Positions 1-8,902 of a stretch of DNA of 64,000 bases are shown here, one piece after another (position 1 is the stretch's first letter; each line of letters begins with the position of its first letter). This stretch comes from Pseudomonas sp. G.S.17. Lineage in GTDB: Bacteria > Pseudomonadota > Gammaproteobacteria > Pseudomonadales > Pseudomonadaceae. Location of the stretch: the NCBI RefSeq assembly GCF_038096165.1, contig NZ_CP151076.1:4337501-4401500 (forward strand), given 5' to 3'. The notes under the pieces were generated by a model. The model saw only the letters and a list, made by a program, of their open reading frames with translations. It did not search any database and was not told where the DNA came from. Both the position numbers and the translations under genes were made by a program.

Positions 1-188
1 GTCTGCATCTGGATATCCCCGATGCCGAACTGGCCGCACGCCTCGCGGACTGGCAAGCACCGCCAAAACTGTTGGTCGGTGGCTATCGTGAGTTGTATGT
101 CGAGCACGTGTTGCAGGCGGACCAGGGTTGCGATTTCGACTTCCTGGTGGGCTGCCGCGGGGCCGAGGTGCCGCGTCATTCGCACTGA
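1..188 (+). CDS. IlvD/Edd family dehydratase, 3' end only
   Basis: Only the last 61 codons are in the window; the frame is open from base 3 to the TGA at 186-188. The tail reads GGYRELYVEHVLQADQG and ends FLVGCRGAEVPRHSH, which is characteristic of the C-terminus of the dihydroxy-acid / sugar-acid dehydratase family (IlvD/Edd, iron-sulfur enzymes that dehydrate diol acids to 2-keto acids). The ending fits the pentonate/hexonate dehydratase branch better than biosynthetic IlvD, and the GntR/FadR-type regulator just downstream supports a sugar-acid catabolic role. The substrate cannot be read from this fragment. Confidence 0.85.
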   Translation, partial: LHLDIPDAELAARLADWQAPPKLLVGGYRELYVEHVLQADQGCDFDFLVGCRGAEVPRHSH

Positions 189-213
189 TTGATAGATTTG
201 CAGGCTTGCACTG

Positions 214-264
214 TAGGACCGGCTTTAGCCGGGAGGACGCTCTCCCGGCTAAAGCCGGTCCTAC
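214..264. repeat. REP palindrome pair (REPIN), GTAGGACCGG family
   Basis: An almost perfect inverted repeat: GTAGGACCGGCTTTAGCCGG at 214-233 is answered by its complement ending in CCGGTCCTAC at 255-264. It fills most of the gap between the dehydratase stop codon and the GntR start. Related copies lie at 1059-1113, 4905-4994 and 24545-24599. Such elements in Pseudomonas are non-autonomous and spread by RAYT transposases; no RAYT gene is in the window. Confidence 0.85.
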
Positions 265-343
265 GCAAGCGCGCAATCTCCTGCAATCGTGCGCCAATGC
301 TATGATGCGCCGCATTCATCGCTCAGGATCGACTTGCGTTCCC

Positions 344-1063
344 ATGGATTACCGAAAGCCTTCCGACCGTAAAAGCATGCACGCCCGCATCGTCCAGGAA
401 CTTGGCATGCAGATCGTCTCAGGGCGTTTCAAGCCTGACGAAAAGCTGCCCGCCGAAGCCTTGCTGTGCGAAGAATATGCGGTCAGTCGGCCGGTCCTGC
501 GTGAGGCAACTCGCGTTCTGGTCGCCAAGGGCCTGGTTTATTCCCGCCCGCGCGTAGGCACTGTCGTCAAAGCGCGTAAGGAATGGCACTTGCTTGATCC
601 GGACGTGTTGCATTGGGTCATGCAGAGCACCCCGCAAAACGAATTCTTCAACCTGCTCACCAGCGTGAGGGCGGTCATCGAGCCAGCAGTTGCCGCGCTG
701 GCCGCCCAGTACGCTACCGATGAAGAAATCGCCTCCATCGACGAAGCCTACCAACGCATGGAAGCCGCGCCGACGCCGGAAGCGTTGTTGCAGCCGGACC
801 TGGACTTTCACAGCCGCATCGCCGACGCCACCCACAACGACCTGCTCTCGCACCTGTGCAATATGCTGTCGCTGGCGCTGCGTGAAGCCCTCAAACATTC
901 CAATCGCCGCCCCAACCTGCACGAGCTGGCGCTGCCGCGTCACAAGGCGATCCTCACCGCCATCCAGAACCGCGACGCCCTCGGCGCGCGACATGCGACG
1001 CTGGTGCAGCTCGACGATGCCAGGAATGCGTTGAGTGTGGTGTTGGGGCGAGATAACCCGTAG
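344..1063 (+). CDS. GntR family transcriptional regulator, FadR/FCD subfamily
   Basis: A 239-residue DNA-binding regulator. Residues about 12-75 form the GntR winged helix (IVSGRFKPDEKLPAEALLCE, then SRPVLREATRVL), followed by an all-helical FCD ligand domain with metal/ligand positions of the FadR type (DLDFHSRIADATHND, LPRHKAI). The sequence resembles DgoR-like regulators of sugar-acid catabolism, and it follows a sugar-acid dehydratase, so it probably represses that operon. The ATG at 344 was chosen because the domain begins right after it; the frame stays open far upstream but that part covers a REP element. The stop codon TAG lies inside the next REP element. Confidence 0.85.
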   Translation: MDYRKPSDRKSMHARIVQELGMQIVSGRFKPDEKLPAEALLCEEYAVSRPVLREATRVLVAKGLVYSRPRVGTVVKARKEWHLLDPDVLHWVMQSTPQNEFFNLLTSVRAVIEPAVAALAAQYATDEEIASIDEAYQRMEAAPTPEALLQPDLDFHSRIADATHNDLLSHLCNMLSLALREALKHSNRRPNLHELALPRHKAILTAIQNRDALGARHATLVQLDDARNALSVVLGRDNP

Positions 1064-1113
1064 GACCGGCTTCAGCCGGGAGAGCGTCGCTCGCGGCTGA
1101 AGCCGCTCCTACG
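1059..1113. repeat. REP palindrome pair between convergent genes
   Basis: CGTAGGACCGGCTTCAGCCG at 1059-1078 pairs with the complementary half ending CGCTCCTACG at 1113. The element sits between the GntR gene (plus) and the MMPL gene (minus, stop at 1126) and contains the GntR stop codon. It can fold on either transcript and may limit read-through from both sides. Confidence 0.85.
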
Positions 1114-1125
1114 GATGAACACACG

Positions 1126-3519
1126 TCAATGGGAAAACAACGAATTCCCCACCTTGCCCGCCATGTTCTCCGGCTTGATCAGGAACCGCGCCAGTGCTGG
1201 CAATAGCCACAACGCGCCGAACATGTTCCACAGCAGCATGAAGGTCAGCATCAGGCCCATGTCGGCCTGAAACTTGATCGCCGAGAAAATCCAGGTGCAC
1301 ACGCCAATGGCCAGGCACAAACCGGTGAACAACACCGCCTTGCCGGTGGACTTCAAGGTTTCGTAATACGCTTCCTGCAACGGCAGGCCCGCGCGCAGGA
1401 AGCTTTCCAGGCGACTGTAGACGTAGATGCCGTAATCGACCCCAATCCCCACGCCCAAGGCAATCACCGGCAAGGTCGCGACCTTGACGCCGATCCCCAT
1501 GAACGCCATCAAGGCGTTGCCCAGCACCGACGTCAGCACCAGCGGCAAGACGATGCACAAGGTCGCCGCCCAGGAGCGGAAGGTAATCATGCACATGGTC
1601 GCGACGCAGATGTAGACCAGGATCAGAATGGTCATCTCGGTCTGCTTGATCACTTCGTTGGTCGCCGCTTCGATACCGGCGTTACCCGCTGCAAGCAGGA
1701 ATTCCAGGCCTTCGCGGTTATTTTCCTTGGCGAAATCCTGCACCGCATGCACCGCCCTATCCAGGGTTTCGGCCTTGTGATCGTTGAGGAAAATCAACAG
1801 CGGCGCCAGCGAGCAATCGTTGTTGTACAGGCCATCGGCCCGGGCAATGGAGCTGTTGAGCACGTCCTTGTTGCGCGACAGGGATTCCCATTTCAGATTG
1901 CCCTCGTTCATGCCCTTGATCATTTGCTTGGACACGGTCACCAGGGAAATAGCCGATTGCACGCCTGGCGTGTTCTCCATCTTCCAGGTCAATTCGTTGA
2001 TCGCCGACAGGGTCGGGTACGCCGAGCATCCTTCGCGCGGCGTCTTGACCATCACCACCAGTACGTCAGAACTGGTGGAATAGTTGTTGATAATGAAACT
2101 GTTGTCCTTGTTGTAACGCGAATCCGGGCGCAATTCCGGCGCGCCTTGGTCAAGGTCGCCGATCTTCAGGTTCTGGCTGTACCAAAGCCCGCCACCAAAG
2201 GCCAGCACCGCCAGAGCGATGGAAACCGGCGCGACCTTGGCGCTGGCAAAGTTCGACAGCAGGCGCCAGAACGGATGTTCACAGACTGAATCCTTCTTGC
2301 TGCGGCTGACCGCTTTTTTACTGATGCCAACGTAGGAAATCGCTACCGGCAATAGAATCAGGTTGGTGAACACGATCACCGCGACACCAATCGACGCGCC
2401 AATCGCCAACTCGCGGATCACCCCGATGTCGATGATCAGCAGGGTGATGAACCCCACCGCATCGGCCAGAATCGCGATCATCCCCGGCAGGAACAATTGG
2501 CGGAAGGTGCGCCGCGCCGCCGTCAAGGCGTTCTCGGCGTCGCTGGATTGCAGGGCAATACCGTTGATCTTCTGCACGCCGTGGGAAATACCAATGGCGA
2601 AAATCAGGAACGGCACCAGCATCGAATAAGGGTCCAGCCCGAAACCCACCACATGCATCAGGCCCAACTGCCAGACCACGGCAATCAACGTGGTGCTCAA
2701 TACCGCGATCGTGCTGCGAATACAGCGGGTAAACCAGATCAGCAGCACCAGGGTAATCAGGAACGCCACGCCAAAGAACAGCACCACCATCAACAGCCCA
2801 TCAATCAGGTCGCCGACTTTCTTGGCGAAACCGACGATGTGAATCTTGATGTTGGGGTTCTGCGCCTGGTACTTGTCGCGAATCTTCTCTTCCAGCTGAT
2901 GTGAGAACTGCTGGTAGTCCAGCTTGACCAGTTTGCCCTGGTCTTCAGGGTCCGGGTAGGACTCCAGCAGCGGCACGTCGACGATACTCGACTTGAAGTC
3001 GTTGGATACCAGACGGCCGACCTGTCCGGACTTGAGCACGTTGTTGCGCAGCAAATCCAGGCTGTCATCCGAACCGTTGTAGCTCTGCGGAATCACCTCG
3101 CCACCGGCGAAGCCTTCCTCGGTCACTTCGGTCCAGCGCACGCTCGGGCTCCACAACGACTTGAGTCCGGAACGGTCGACGCCGGGGATATAAAACACCT
3201 CGTCGTTGATTTCGCGCAGGGTTTCCATGTACTGCTTGGAAAAGATGTCGCCATCCACGGCTTCGACAGAAATCCGCACCGTGTTGCCCAGGTTGGCCAG
3301 GTCGTTGCGGTGCTCCATCATTTTCTGAATGAACGGATGCTCCAGCGGAATCATCTTTTCGAAACTGGTGGAGGGTCGAACCAGCGTGGCCTGCCAGAAC
3401 AGAAAGGCGCTGACCAGCAGGCAAATGACGATCACTGCCGGCCGATTATTGAAAATCAGCCGCTCGAGAAGCGTGGCCTTGTCGTTGTTGTGCTGCTGAG
3501 TCTGGTGAAGATTACTCAT
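1126..3519 (-). CDS. RND superfamily exporter, MMPL/HpnN-like
   Basis: A 797-residue inner-membrane protein with the duplicated layout of the RND superfamily: one TM helix near residue 30, a periplasmic loop, about five TM helices (LIDGLLMVVLFFGVAFLI onward), then a second TM, loop and TM block ending near residue 785. The segment GVGIGVDYGIYVYSR in the second half is the conserved helix-4 motif. Relatives (COG1033) move hydrophobic molecules such as lipids or sterol-like compounds. It is 25 bases behind the YCF48-like gene, and the two form a recurring pair, so they are probably co-transcribed. Start ATG at 3519 gives MSNLHQ. The cargo is unknown. Confidence 0.88.
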   Translation of the reverse strand: MSNLHQTQQHNNDKATLLERLIFNNRPAVIVICLLVSAFLFWQATLVRPSTSFEKMIPLEHPFIQKMMEHRNDLANLGNTVRISVEAVDGDIFSKQYMETLREINDEVFYIPGVDRSGLKSLWSPSVRWTEVTEEGFAGGEVIPQSYNGSDDSLDLLRNNVLKSGQVGRLVSNDFKSSIVDVPLLESYPDPEDQGKLVKLDYQQFSHQLEEKIRDKYQAQNPNIKIHIVGFAKKVGDLIDGLLMVVLFFGVAFLITLVLLIWFTRCIRSTIAVLSTTLIAVVWQLGLMHVVGFGLDPYSMLVPFLIFAIGISHGVQKINGIALQSSDAENALTAARRTFRQLFLPGMIAILADAVGFITLLIIDIGVIRELAIGASIGVAVIVFTNLILLPVAISYVGISKKAVSRSKKDSVCEHPFWRLLSNFASAKVAPVSIALAVLAFGGGLWYSQNLKIGDLDQGAPELRPDSRYNKDNSFIINNYSTSSDVLVVMVKTPREGCSAYPTLSAINELTWKMENTPGVQSAISLVTVSKQMIKGMNEGNLKWESLSRNKDVLNSSIARADGLYNNDCSLAPLLIFLNDHKAETLDRAVHAVQDFAKENNREGLEFLLAAGNAGIEAATNEVIKQTEMTILILVYICVATMCMITFRSWAATLCIVLPLVLTSVLGNALMAFMGIGVKVATLPVIALGVGIGVDYGIYVYSRLESFLRAGLPLQEAYYETLKSTGKAVLFTGLCLAIGVCTWIFSAIKFQADMGLMLTFMLLWNMFGALWLLPALARFLIKPENMAGKVGNSLFSH

Positions 3520-3544
3520 GCCGGATGTCCCGCCTTGATAATTC

Positions 3545-4651
3545 TTATTGTTGGGTCGACTCGGCGCCGGTCGGCGAGGTCAGGCGAACGCCGCCCTGCC
3601 CGACCAGAATCAGATTGCCCTGCGCATCACCCGCCACGCCGGCCAACGAAATCCGGTCCGGACGGTTATAAACCTGAAAGGTCAGGCCATCGTCGGTACT
3701 GCGCATGACACTGCCGCCGTTACCGACCAGCACCAATGAGCCGTCAGCGAGCAAGGTTGCGTTGGACAGGCCGAATTCCAGCGGCCCACGCGCCGCTTTC
3801 AATTCGATGGGGCTCCAGGTGTCGCCAAAATCCGTCGAGCGATACAGATTGCCGCGCAGTCCGTAGACCAGCAGCGTGCCGGGTTGCCCCGTGCCGATCG
3901 CACCAAACAGCGAGCCTTGATAAGGGCCTTCGAGCTTTTCCCAACTCTGCCCGTCGTCAGCCGAGCGGAACATGGCGCCCGCCTCGCCAACGATGAACAA
4001 GCCTGCGTCGGCGACCTGCGCAATCCCGTTAAGGTGATATTGGTCTTCGTTGTCGAGGCGATCGCTGGCGTCTTGCCAATGCTGGCCGCCGTCGGTGGTG
4101 GTCATCAACGAGCCGTAAGCGCCGACGGCAAAACCGGTGCTGAGGTCCTTGAACCAGACGTCCAGCAGCGGTGCTTCGCGCTTGAGGTCTTCGAACTGTT
4201 TGCTCCAGTTCGCGCCGCCGTCGCTGCTGGCGAGAATCTGCGCATCATGGCCAACCGCCCAGCCGTGTTTTTCATCGACGAAATACACCGCAGTGAGCAA
4301 CTGCCGAGTCGGCACTTTGGCCTGGGTCCAGGTCTTGCCTTGGTCATCGGAATACAGTATGTGGCCGCGATCACCCACCACCACCAGTCTTGCGCCGGCG
4401 TGGGTGACGTCCAGCAACAGACCTCGAGCCGATTTGGCCGATTCAATGGAATAAAGCGCCGCAGGATCACCACCCGCGCTGCTCTGAGCGCTGTCGGTCG
4501 CCGCCATGGAGGAAGTGATGAAACCCGCCAGCATCATTGCAGCGAGAAGCGAGCAGGATTTAGCCAGGGGCTTGCCTGTGCGTAGTGCCGGTAAAAGGCC
4601 AATGGCCGCGTCCGCACTGGACTGGGTGCGCCGATCTGCAGGCTCACTCAT
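3545..4651 (-). CDS. YCF48-like / photosynthesis-assembly-type beta-propeller protein, exported
   Basis: A 368-residue protein with repeated Asp-box units (YSDDQGKTWTQAK, ASSDGGANWSKQ, TTTDGGQHWQDA, RSADDGQSWEKL, RSTDFGDTWSPI, RSTDDGLTF), which build a seven-bladed propeller of the YCF48/HCF136 type. The N-terminus contains a hydrophobic stretch (SLLAAMMLAGFITSSMA) consistent with a signal peptide after a 40-residue lead, so a periplasmic location is likely. ATG at 4651 is preferred over the upstream ATG at 4684 because AAGGGGA lies about 8 bases ahead of it. It is the first gene of the pair with the MMPL exporter. In such pairs its role is unproven; it may be an assembly factor or periplasmic partner. 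Confidence 0.85.
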   Translation of the reverse strand: MSEPADRRTQSSADAAIGLLPALRTGKPLAKSCSLLAAMMLAGFITSSMAATDSAQSSAGGDPAALYSIESAKSARGLLLDVTHAGARLVVVGDRGHILYSDDQGKTWTQAKVPTRQLLTAVYFVDEKHGWAVGHDAQILASSDGGANWSKQFEDLKREAPLLDVWFKDLSTGFAVGAYGSLMTTTDGGQHWQDASDRLDNEDQYHLNGIAQVADAGLFIVGEAGAMFRSADDGQSWEKLEGPYQGSLFGAIGTGQPGTLLVYGLRGNLYRSTDFGDTWSPIELKAARGPLEFGLSNATLLADGSLVLVGNGGSVMRSTDDGLTFQVYNRPDRISLAGVAGDAQGNLILVGQGGVRLTSPTGAESTQQ

Positions 4652-4904
4652 GGAGCGTTCCCCTTTTATTGTTATTAGGTCCACCGAAGACTGACCAGCC
4701 TTTGCAAAAACGCTGCAAGCGCTCTAGCCCTAGTCTTTTGGAAGCAGACCTATCCTATCCAGCTTTGGAAACCCGTGACAATCGACAAGACGTTATCTTT
4801 TGTTAAGCGCCCTTGGTGTGATTGTTTGGGTATCAGTAAAGCTGATGTGGCAGGAGTGCAGCTCCTCGTAGACACCGTCTTGATCCCCCATCACACAGCC
4901 CTCC

Positions 4905-4994
4905 GTAGGACCGGCTTTAGCCGGGAGGAAGCCGGGACATTCGCAGCAGTTGCGTCGTCAGACCTTCCGCCCTCCCGGCTAAAGCCGGTCCTAC
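4905..4994. repeat. REPIN in the 378-base gap between omptin and YCF48 genes
   Basis: Two inverted half sites, GTAGGACCGGCTTTAGCCGG at 4905-4924 and its complement ending at 4994, flank about 45 bases of spacer. It lies 35 bases downstream of the omptin stop codon and is the only clear structure in the gene-free stretch 4652-5029. The remainder (4652-4900) should carry the promoter for the YCF48-MMPL pair, but I see no convincing -35/-10 pair. Confidence 0.85.
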
Positions 4995-5029
4995 GCCCCC
5001 TGTGTGCTGGCCGATATCGGTAATCGAGT

Positions 5030-5983
5030 TCAGAACCGGTAGGCCACCGCCAGGGTCGACAGCGTGGTTCTGTTGGCCTGACCACTGGAGTTACTGCCGG
5101 TACGCCCGCTCCGGCCGCTGGGTACGTGCGTGATCAACGTATTGCCCTTGGCCTCGGCATAAAACTGATGATCAATGCCAGCCTTCACGGAAAGCTTCGG
5201 ATTGACGCGATACGACAGCGCGACGGCAATGCTCTGCATTTGACCTGTGTTGCCATGGTTACCTGTGAACGTCAGGTCGCGCAGGTAATGATTGTCGTAG
5301 GATCTGGCCTGGACCCACTGGCTGTACTTGAAACGGCTTTCCAGAGTCCAGTTCTGCAGGTTGTAGATACCGACCAGCCCGACATAGGGCGTTGAATAGG
5401 TCTGTTGATAGCTGATGACTTTCTGCCCCGCCGGAAACTCCCCGACCACATCGCGATAACCATAATCCGAGGAATAAATGTAACTGCCGCCCCGAGTCTG
5501 CCAATCAAACTGGCTGCGCTGATAGCCGGCCATCACCCCAAGGGCAAGGTCTTCACGCCTGAGTGCCCAGGCTGTGGCAGCGAACTCGGCCTGCCAGGCA
5601 TTCTTGAGGCGGGTGTCCGGATGATCGGAGCGATCGCTCCAACCGGCCTCGTCGGCGTCGAGCCAGTCGTAATCGCGCATGTGACTGTTGCCTGCGCTCA
5701 TGCGCGTCCAGCCACGTACATCGAGGGAAAGCCAGTCCAGCGCGTGGTAGGTCAGGCCCAGATGCAAGGTGGGCACCTGTTTGATATCCCAGTTCAACTG
5801 ACTGAGTTTCTCGCCGTCATCGTAGACCTTTTCCTCGGCCTTCCCGTTCAACAGCCCGACACCAAGACTCAATTCAACACTGCCAACCTGCAACCGCTGC
5901 TCGTTGGTCACCTGCGCATTGGCCATCGCCTCTTGCCCAAGTGCAACCAGCCCCAGCATCACCAGCGTATTCCGTCCATTCAT
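5030..5983 (-). CDS. Omptin family outer-membrane protease
   Basis: A 317-residue precursor. It starts with a signal peptide (MNGRNTLVMLGLVALGQ, cleavage near AMANA) and continues as alternating beta strands ending in the aromatic AVAYRF typical of outer-membrane barrels. Omptin features are present: the aspartate pair in MRDYDWLD (equivalent to OmpT Asp83/Asp85) and SYDNHYLRD, whose D-x-H matches the OmpT Asp210/His212 dyad. Members (OmpT, Pla, PgtE) cut peptides at dibasic sites from the cell surface, often antimicrobial peptides. ATG at 5983 is chosen for the signal peptide; the frame is open up to an ATG at 6115, with AGAGGT ahead of it, but this would put 44 residues before the signal sequence. 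Confidence 0.8.
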   Translation of the reverse strand: MNGRNTLVMLGLVALGQEAMANAQVTNEQRLQVGSVELSLGVGLLNGKAEEKVYDDGEKLSQLNWDIKQVPTLHLGLTYHALDWLSLDVRGWTRMSAGNSHMRDYDWLDADEAGWSDRSDHPDTRLKNAWQAEFAATAWALRREDLALGVMAGYQRSQFDWQTRGGSYIYSSDYGYRDVVGEFPAGQKVISYQQTYSTPYVGLVGIYNLQNWTLESRFKYSQWVQARSYDNHYLRDLTFTGNHGNTGQMQSIAVALSYRVNPKLSVKAGIDHQFYAEAKGNTLITHVPSGRSGRTGSNSSGQANRTTLSTLAVAYRF

Positions 5984-6170
5984 CAACAAAGTCCACACCT
6001 CAATCGGGATGATGTGCGCGACGATCAGGTCGACGCCACACGAAGCAAAAGGATGAGCTTTGTCGCCGGAAATCTCTGCCAGCCGAGTCCGCACGGGTCT
6101 GTATGAAACCTCCATGGCTACCTCTGGAAAGCCCCTACATGGACACCCCTTTTACGAACAGCGCGCGCAT

Positions 6171-6208
6171 GAAAAAGGGCCTGTCCGCTTGCGCGTCAGG
6201 CCCTTCTT
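6171..6208 (-). terminator. Rho-independent terminator of pepN
   Basis: AAGGGCCTG at 6175-6183 pairs with CAGGCCCTT at 6197-6205. On the minus strand the stem is followed by a T run, and it starts 16 bases after the pepN stop codon. Confidence 0.85.
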
Positions 6209-6223
6209 TACCAACCGCTGAAG

Positions 6224-8890
6224 TTACTCGGCCAGGCTTTTGCTCACCACTTCATACACGTCACTGGACAGATCACCCGAATCACGGATGCGCACCAGTT
6301 CGGCCTTCATCAGCGCCTGACGGGCGCTGTCGTATTTGCGCCAGCGGGTCAGCGGCGCCAGTTGGCGCGACGCGATTTGCGGGTTGAACGCGTTGAGCTG
6401 GATGACCAGATCGGCCAGGAAGCGATAGCCGGAGCCGTCCGCCGCATGGAAGTTGATCAGGTTCTGCCCCGCGAACGCGCCGATCAGGGCGCGGACTTTG
6501 TTCGGGTTCTTGATGTTGAACGCCGGATGCTGCATCAGCGCCTTGACCCGATCCAGACCGCCGGGCAAGGTGCTGCCCGCCTGCACGCTGAACCATTGAT
6601 CCATGACCAGCGGGTTGTCCTTGAAGTTTTCCGCGAACACCGTCAGCGCTTTGTCCTTCTCGGCGGTGAATGGCGAATTGACCAACACGGCCAGCGCGGT
6701 GAGGCGTTCGGTCATGTTGTCGCTGGTGTCGAATTGCTCGATGGTCGCGGCCAGGACTTCCGGCTTTCCGCCGAGCATCAGGTACGACAAGGCAATGTTT
6801 TGCAGGGCGCGACGGGCAAAGTGTTCGGCTTCGGCCACATAAGGCGTGGCTTTCGACACCTCGCGGTTGCTGGTGTAACGCGACCACAACGCATCGAACA
6901 GGCTGTTCGCCAGTTGCTTGCGCACGAATTCGCGAGCGGCGTGGATCGCATCCACGTCAGCCACTTCGCTGATTTCGGTCAGATAAGCTTCGCCCGGCAA
7001 CGACAACATCTCGGCAATCATTGCCTGATCCAGCGTGGTATCGGCCAGAACCGTACCCAGCGCGGTGACCAGACGCTGATCGAGGACCATGTCCTGACCT
7101 TGCTGGTACTGGCCGATCAATTCCTGCAAGACTTGCACAGACAGCTGCTGCCCGGCATCCCAGCGGTTGAAGCCGTCGCTGTCATGCTGCATGAGGAACA
7201 TCAGCTGATCGCGGTTATACGGGAAGCTCAGTTTCACCGGGGCCGAGAAACCGCGCAGCAGCGACGGCAACGGCTGTTCGGCGATATCGACAAAGGTAAA
7301 GGTCTGCTCGGCTTCGGTGACGGAAATCACGCGGGTAGTGCCCGACGCCGCCACTTCGCCTTGCAGATGCAAGGCCACTTCGCCGCCCTGTTTATCCAGC
7401 AGGCCCAGCGCAACCGGGATCACGAAGGGTTGCTTCGCATCGCCTGGCTGGCCCGGCGTGGTCGGGCAGCTTTGGCGGAAGGTCAGGCTGTAGGTTTTGG
7501 CCGCGCTGTCGTAGGACTCGCTCACCGCAAGACGCGGCGTGCCGGCCTGGCTGTACCAGCGCTTGAACTGGGTCAGGTCGACGCCATTGGCGTCTTCCAT
7601 GGCCTTGACGAAATCGTCAACGGTCACGGCCTGGCCGTCGTGACGTTCGAAGTACAGGTCGCTGCCTTTGCGGAAGCCTTCGGCGCCCAACAAGGTGTGG
7701 ATCATGCCGACCACTTCCGAGCCTTTTTCGTACACGGTCAGCGTATAGAAATTGGAAATCTCGATGAAGCTGTCCGGGCGCACGGCGTGGGCCATGGGGC
7801 CGGCGTCTTCGGCGAACTGGTGGGTGCGCAGGTAAGCCACATCCTGAATGCGCTTGACCGTGGCCGAGTTCATGTCCGCCGAGAAACCGGAATCGCGATA
7901 CACCGTGAAGCCTTCCTTGAGCGACAGCTGGAACCAGTCGCGGCAGGTCACGCGGTTGCCCGACCAGTTGTGGAAGTATTCGTGGGCCACGATGGCCTCG
8001 ACTCGCTGGTGCGCGGCATCGGTGGCGGTTTCGGCGCGGGCCAGCACGGCGCTGGAGTTGAAGATGTTGAGGCCCTTGTTCTCCATGGCGCCCATGTTGA
8101 AGTCGTTGACCGCAACGATCATGAAGATGTCCAGGTCGTACTCGCGACCGTAGGTTTCTTCGTCCCAGCGCATGGATTTCTTCAGGCTGGTCATGGCGTG
8201 CTGGCACTTGTCGATATTTTCCGGCTCGACATAAATGCGCAGGGTCACTTCCCGGTCGCTCATGGTGGTGAACTTGTCTTCCACGCACCACAAATCACCG
8301 GCCACCAGCGCAAACAGGTACGCCGGTTTCATGAACGGGTCTTCCCAGGTCGCCCAGTGCCGGCCGTCATCTTCCGGCCCGCTGGCAATCGGGTTGCCGT
8401 TGGAAAGCAGGACCGGGAAGGCGTGCTTGTCGGCGCTGAGGGTCGTGGTGAACTTGCTCATCACGTCCGGGCGGTCGAGGTAATAGGTGATCTTGCGAAA
8501 ACCTTCAGCCTCGCACTGGGTGCAGAACATGCCGCTGGATTTGTACAGGCCTTCCAGGGCGGTGTTGGTTTCCGGGTGGATTCGCACGCTGCTGTCGACC
8601 ACGAAGGATTCAGCCTTCGGGTGCAGCGTCAGGTGGTCCGGGGTCAGCTGGTAATCGGTGTTGGTCAGTTCGACATCGTCGAGCTTGACCGACAGCAGTT
8701 CCAGCAACTGACCATCCAGCACCAGCGGCGGCAGACCCGCGCCACGCGCCGGGTTGCGACGCATCACCAACTGGGTGTGCACCAACGAATAGTCGTCGAA
8801 CAATTCGAAGGTCAGGTGCGTCTCGTCGATGAGGTACTCGGGCGCCTGATAGTCCTTCAGGTAGATCATTTGCGGTTGATCGGTGCGCAT
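6224..8890 (-). CDS. pepN: Aminopeptidase N (M1 family)
   Basis: An 888-residue cytoplasmic zinc metallopeptidase that removes N-terminal amino acids from peptides. The exopeptidase motif GAMEN is at about residues 267-271 and the zinc site HEYFHNW at about 303-309, with the downstream Glu in LKEGFTVYRD. Length and both motifs match gamma-proteobacterial PepN. The start ATG at 8890 has AAGGA 8 bases ahead. It ends in its own terminator and is transcribed in the same direction as the DUF2797 gene 12 bases upstream, so they may share a transcript. Confidence 0.97.
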   Translation of the reverse strand: MRTDQPQMIYLKDYQAPEYLIDETHLTFELFDDYSLVHTQLVMRRNPARGAGLPPLVLDGQLLELLSVKLDDVELTNTDYQLTPDHLTLHPKAESFVVDSSVRIHPETNTALEGLYKSSGMFCTQCEAEGFRKITYYLDRPDVMSKFTTTLSADKHAFPVLLSNGNPIASGPEDDGRHWATWEDPFMKPAYLFALVAGDLWCVEDKFTTMSDREVTLRIYVEPENIDKCQHAMTSLKKSMRWDEETYGREYDLDIFMIVAVNDFNMGAMENKGLNIFNSSAVLARAETATDAAHQRVEAIVAHEYFHNWSGNRVTCRDWFQLSLKEGFTVYRDSGFSADMNSATVKRIQDVAYLRTHQFAEDAGPMAHAVRPDSFIEISNFYTLTVYEKGSEVVGMIHTLLGAEGFRKGSDLYFERHDGQAVTVDDFVKAMEDANGVDLTQFKRWYSQAGTPRLAVSESYDSAAKTYSLTFRQSCPTTPGQPGDAKQPFVIPVALGLLDKQGGEVALHLQGEVAASGTTRVISVTEAEQTFTFVDIAEQPLPSLLRGFSAPVKLSFPYNRDQLMFLMQHDSDGFNRWDAGQQLSVQVLQELIGQYQQGQDMVLDQRLVTALGTVLADTTLDQAMIAEMLSLPGEAYLTEISEVADVDAIHAAREFVRKQLANSLFDALWSRYTSNREVSKATPYVAEAEHFARRALQNIALSYLMLGGKPEVLAATIEQFDTSDNMTERLTALAVLVNSPFTAEKDKALTVFAENFKDNPLVMDQWFSVQAGSTLPGGLDRVKALMQHPAFNIKNPNKVRALIGAFAGQNLINFHAADGSGYRFLADLVIQLNAFNPQIASRQLAPLTRWRKYDSARQALMKAELVRIRDSGDLSSDVYEVVSKSLAE

Positions 8891-8902
8891 GATGGAGTCC
8901 TT

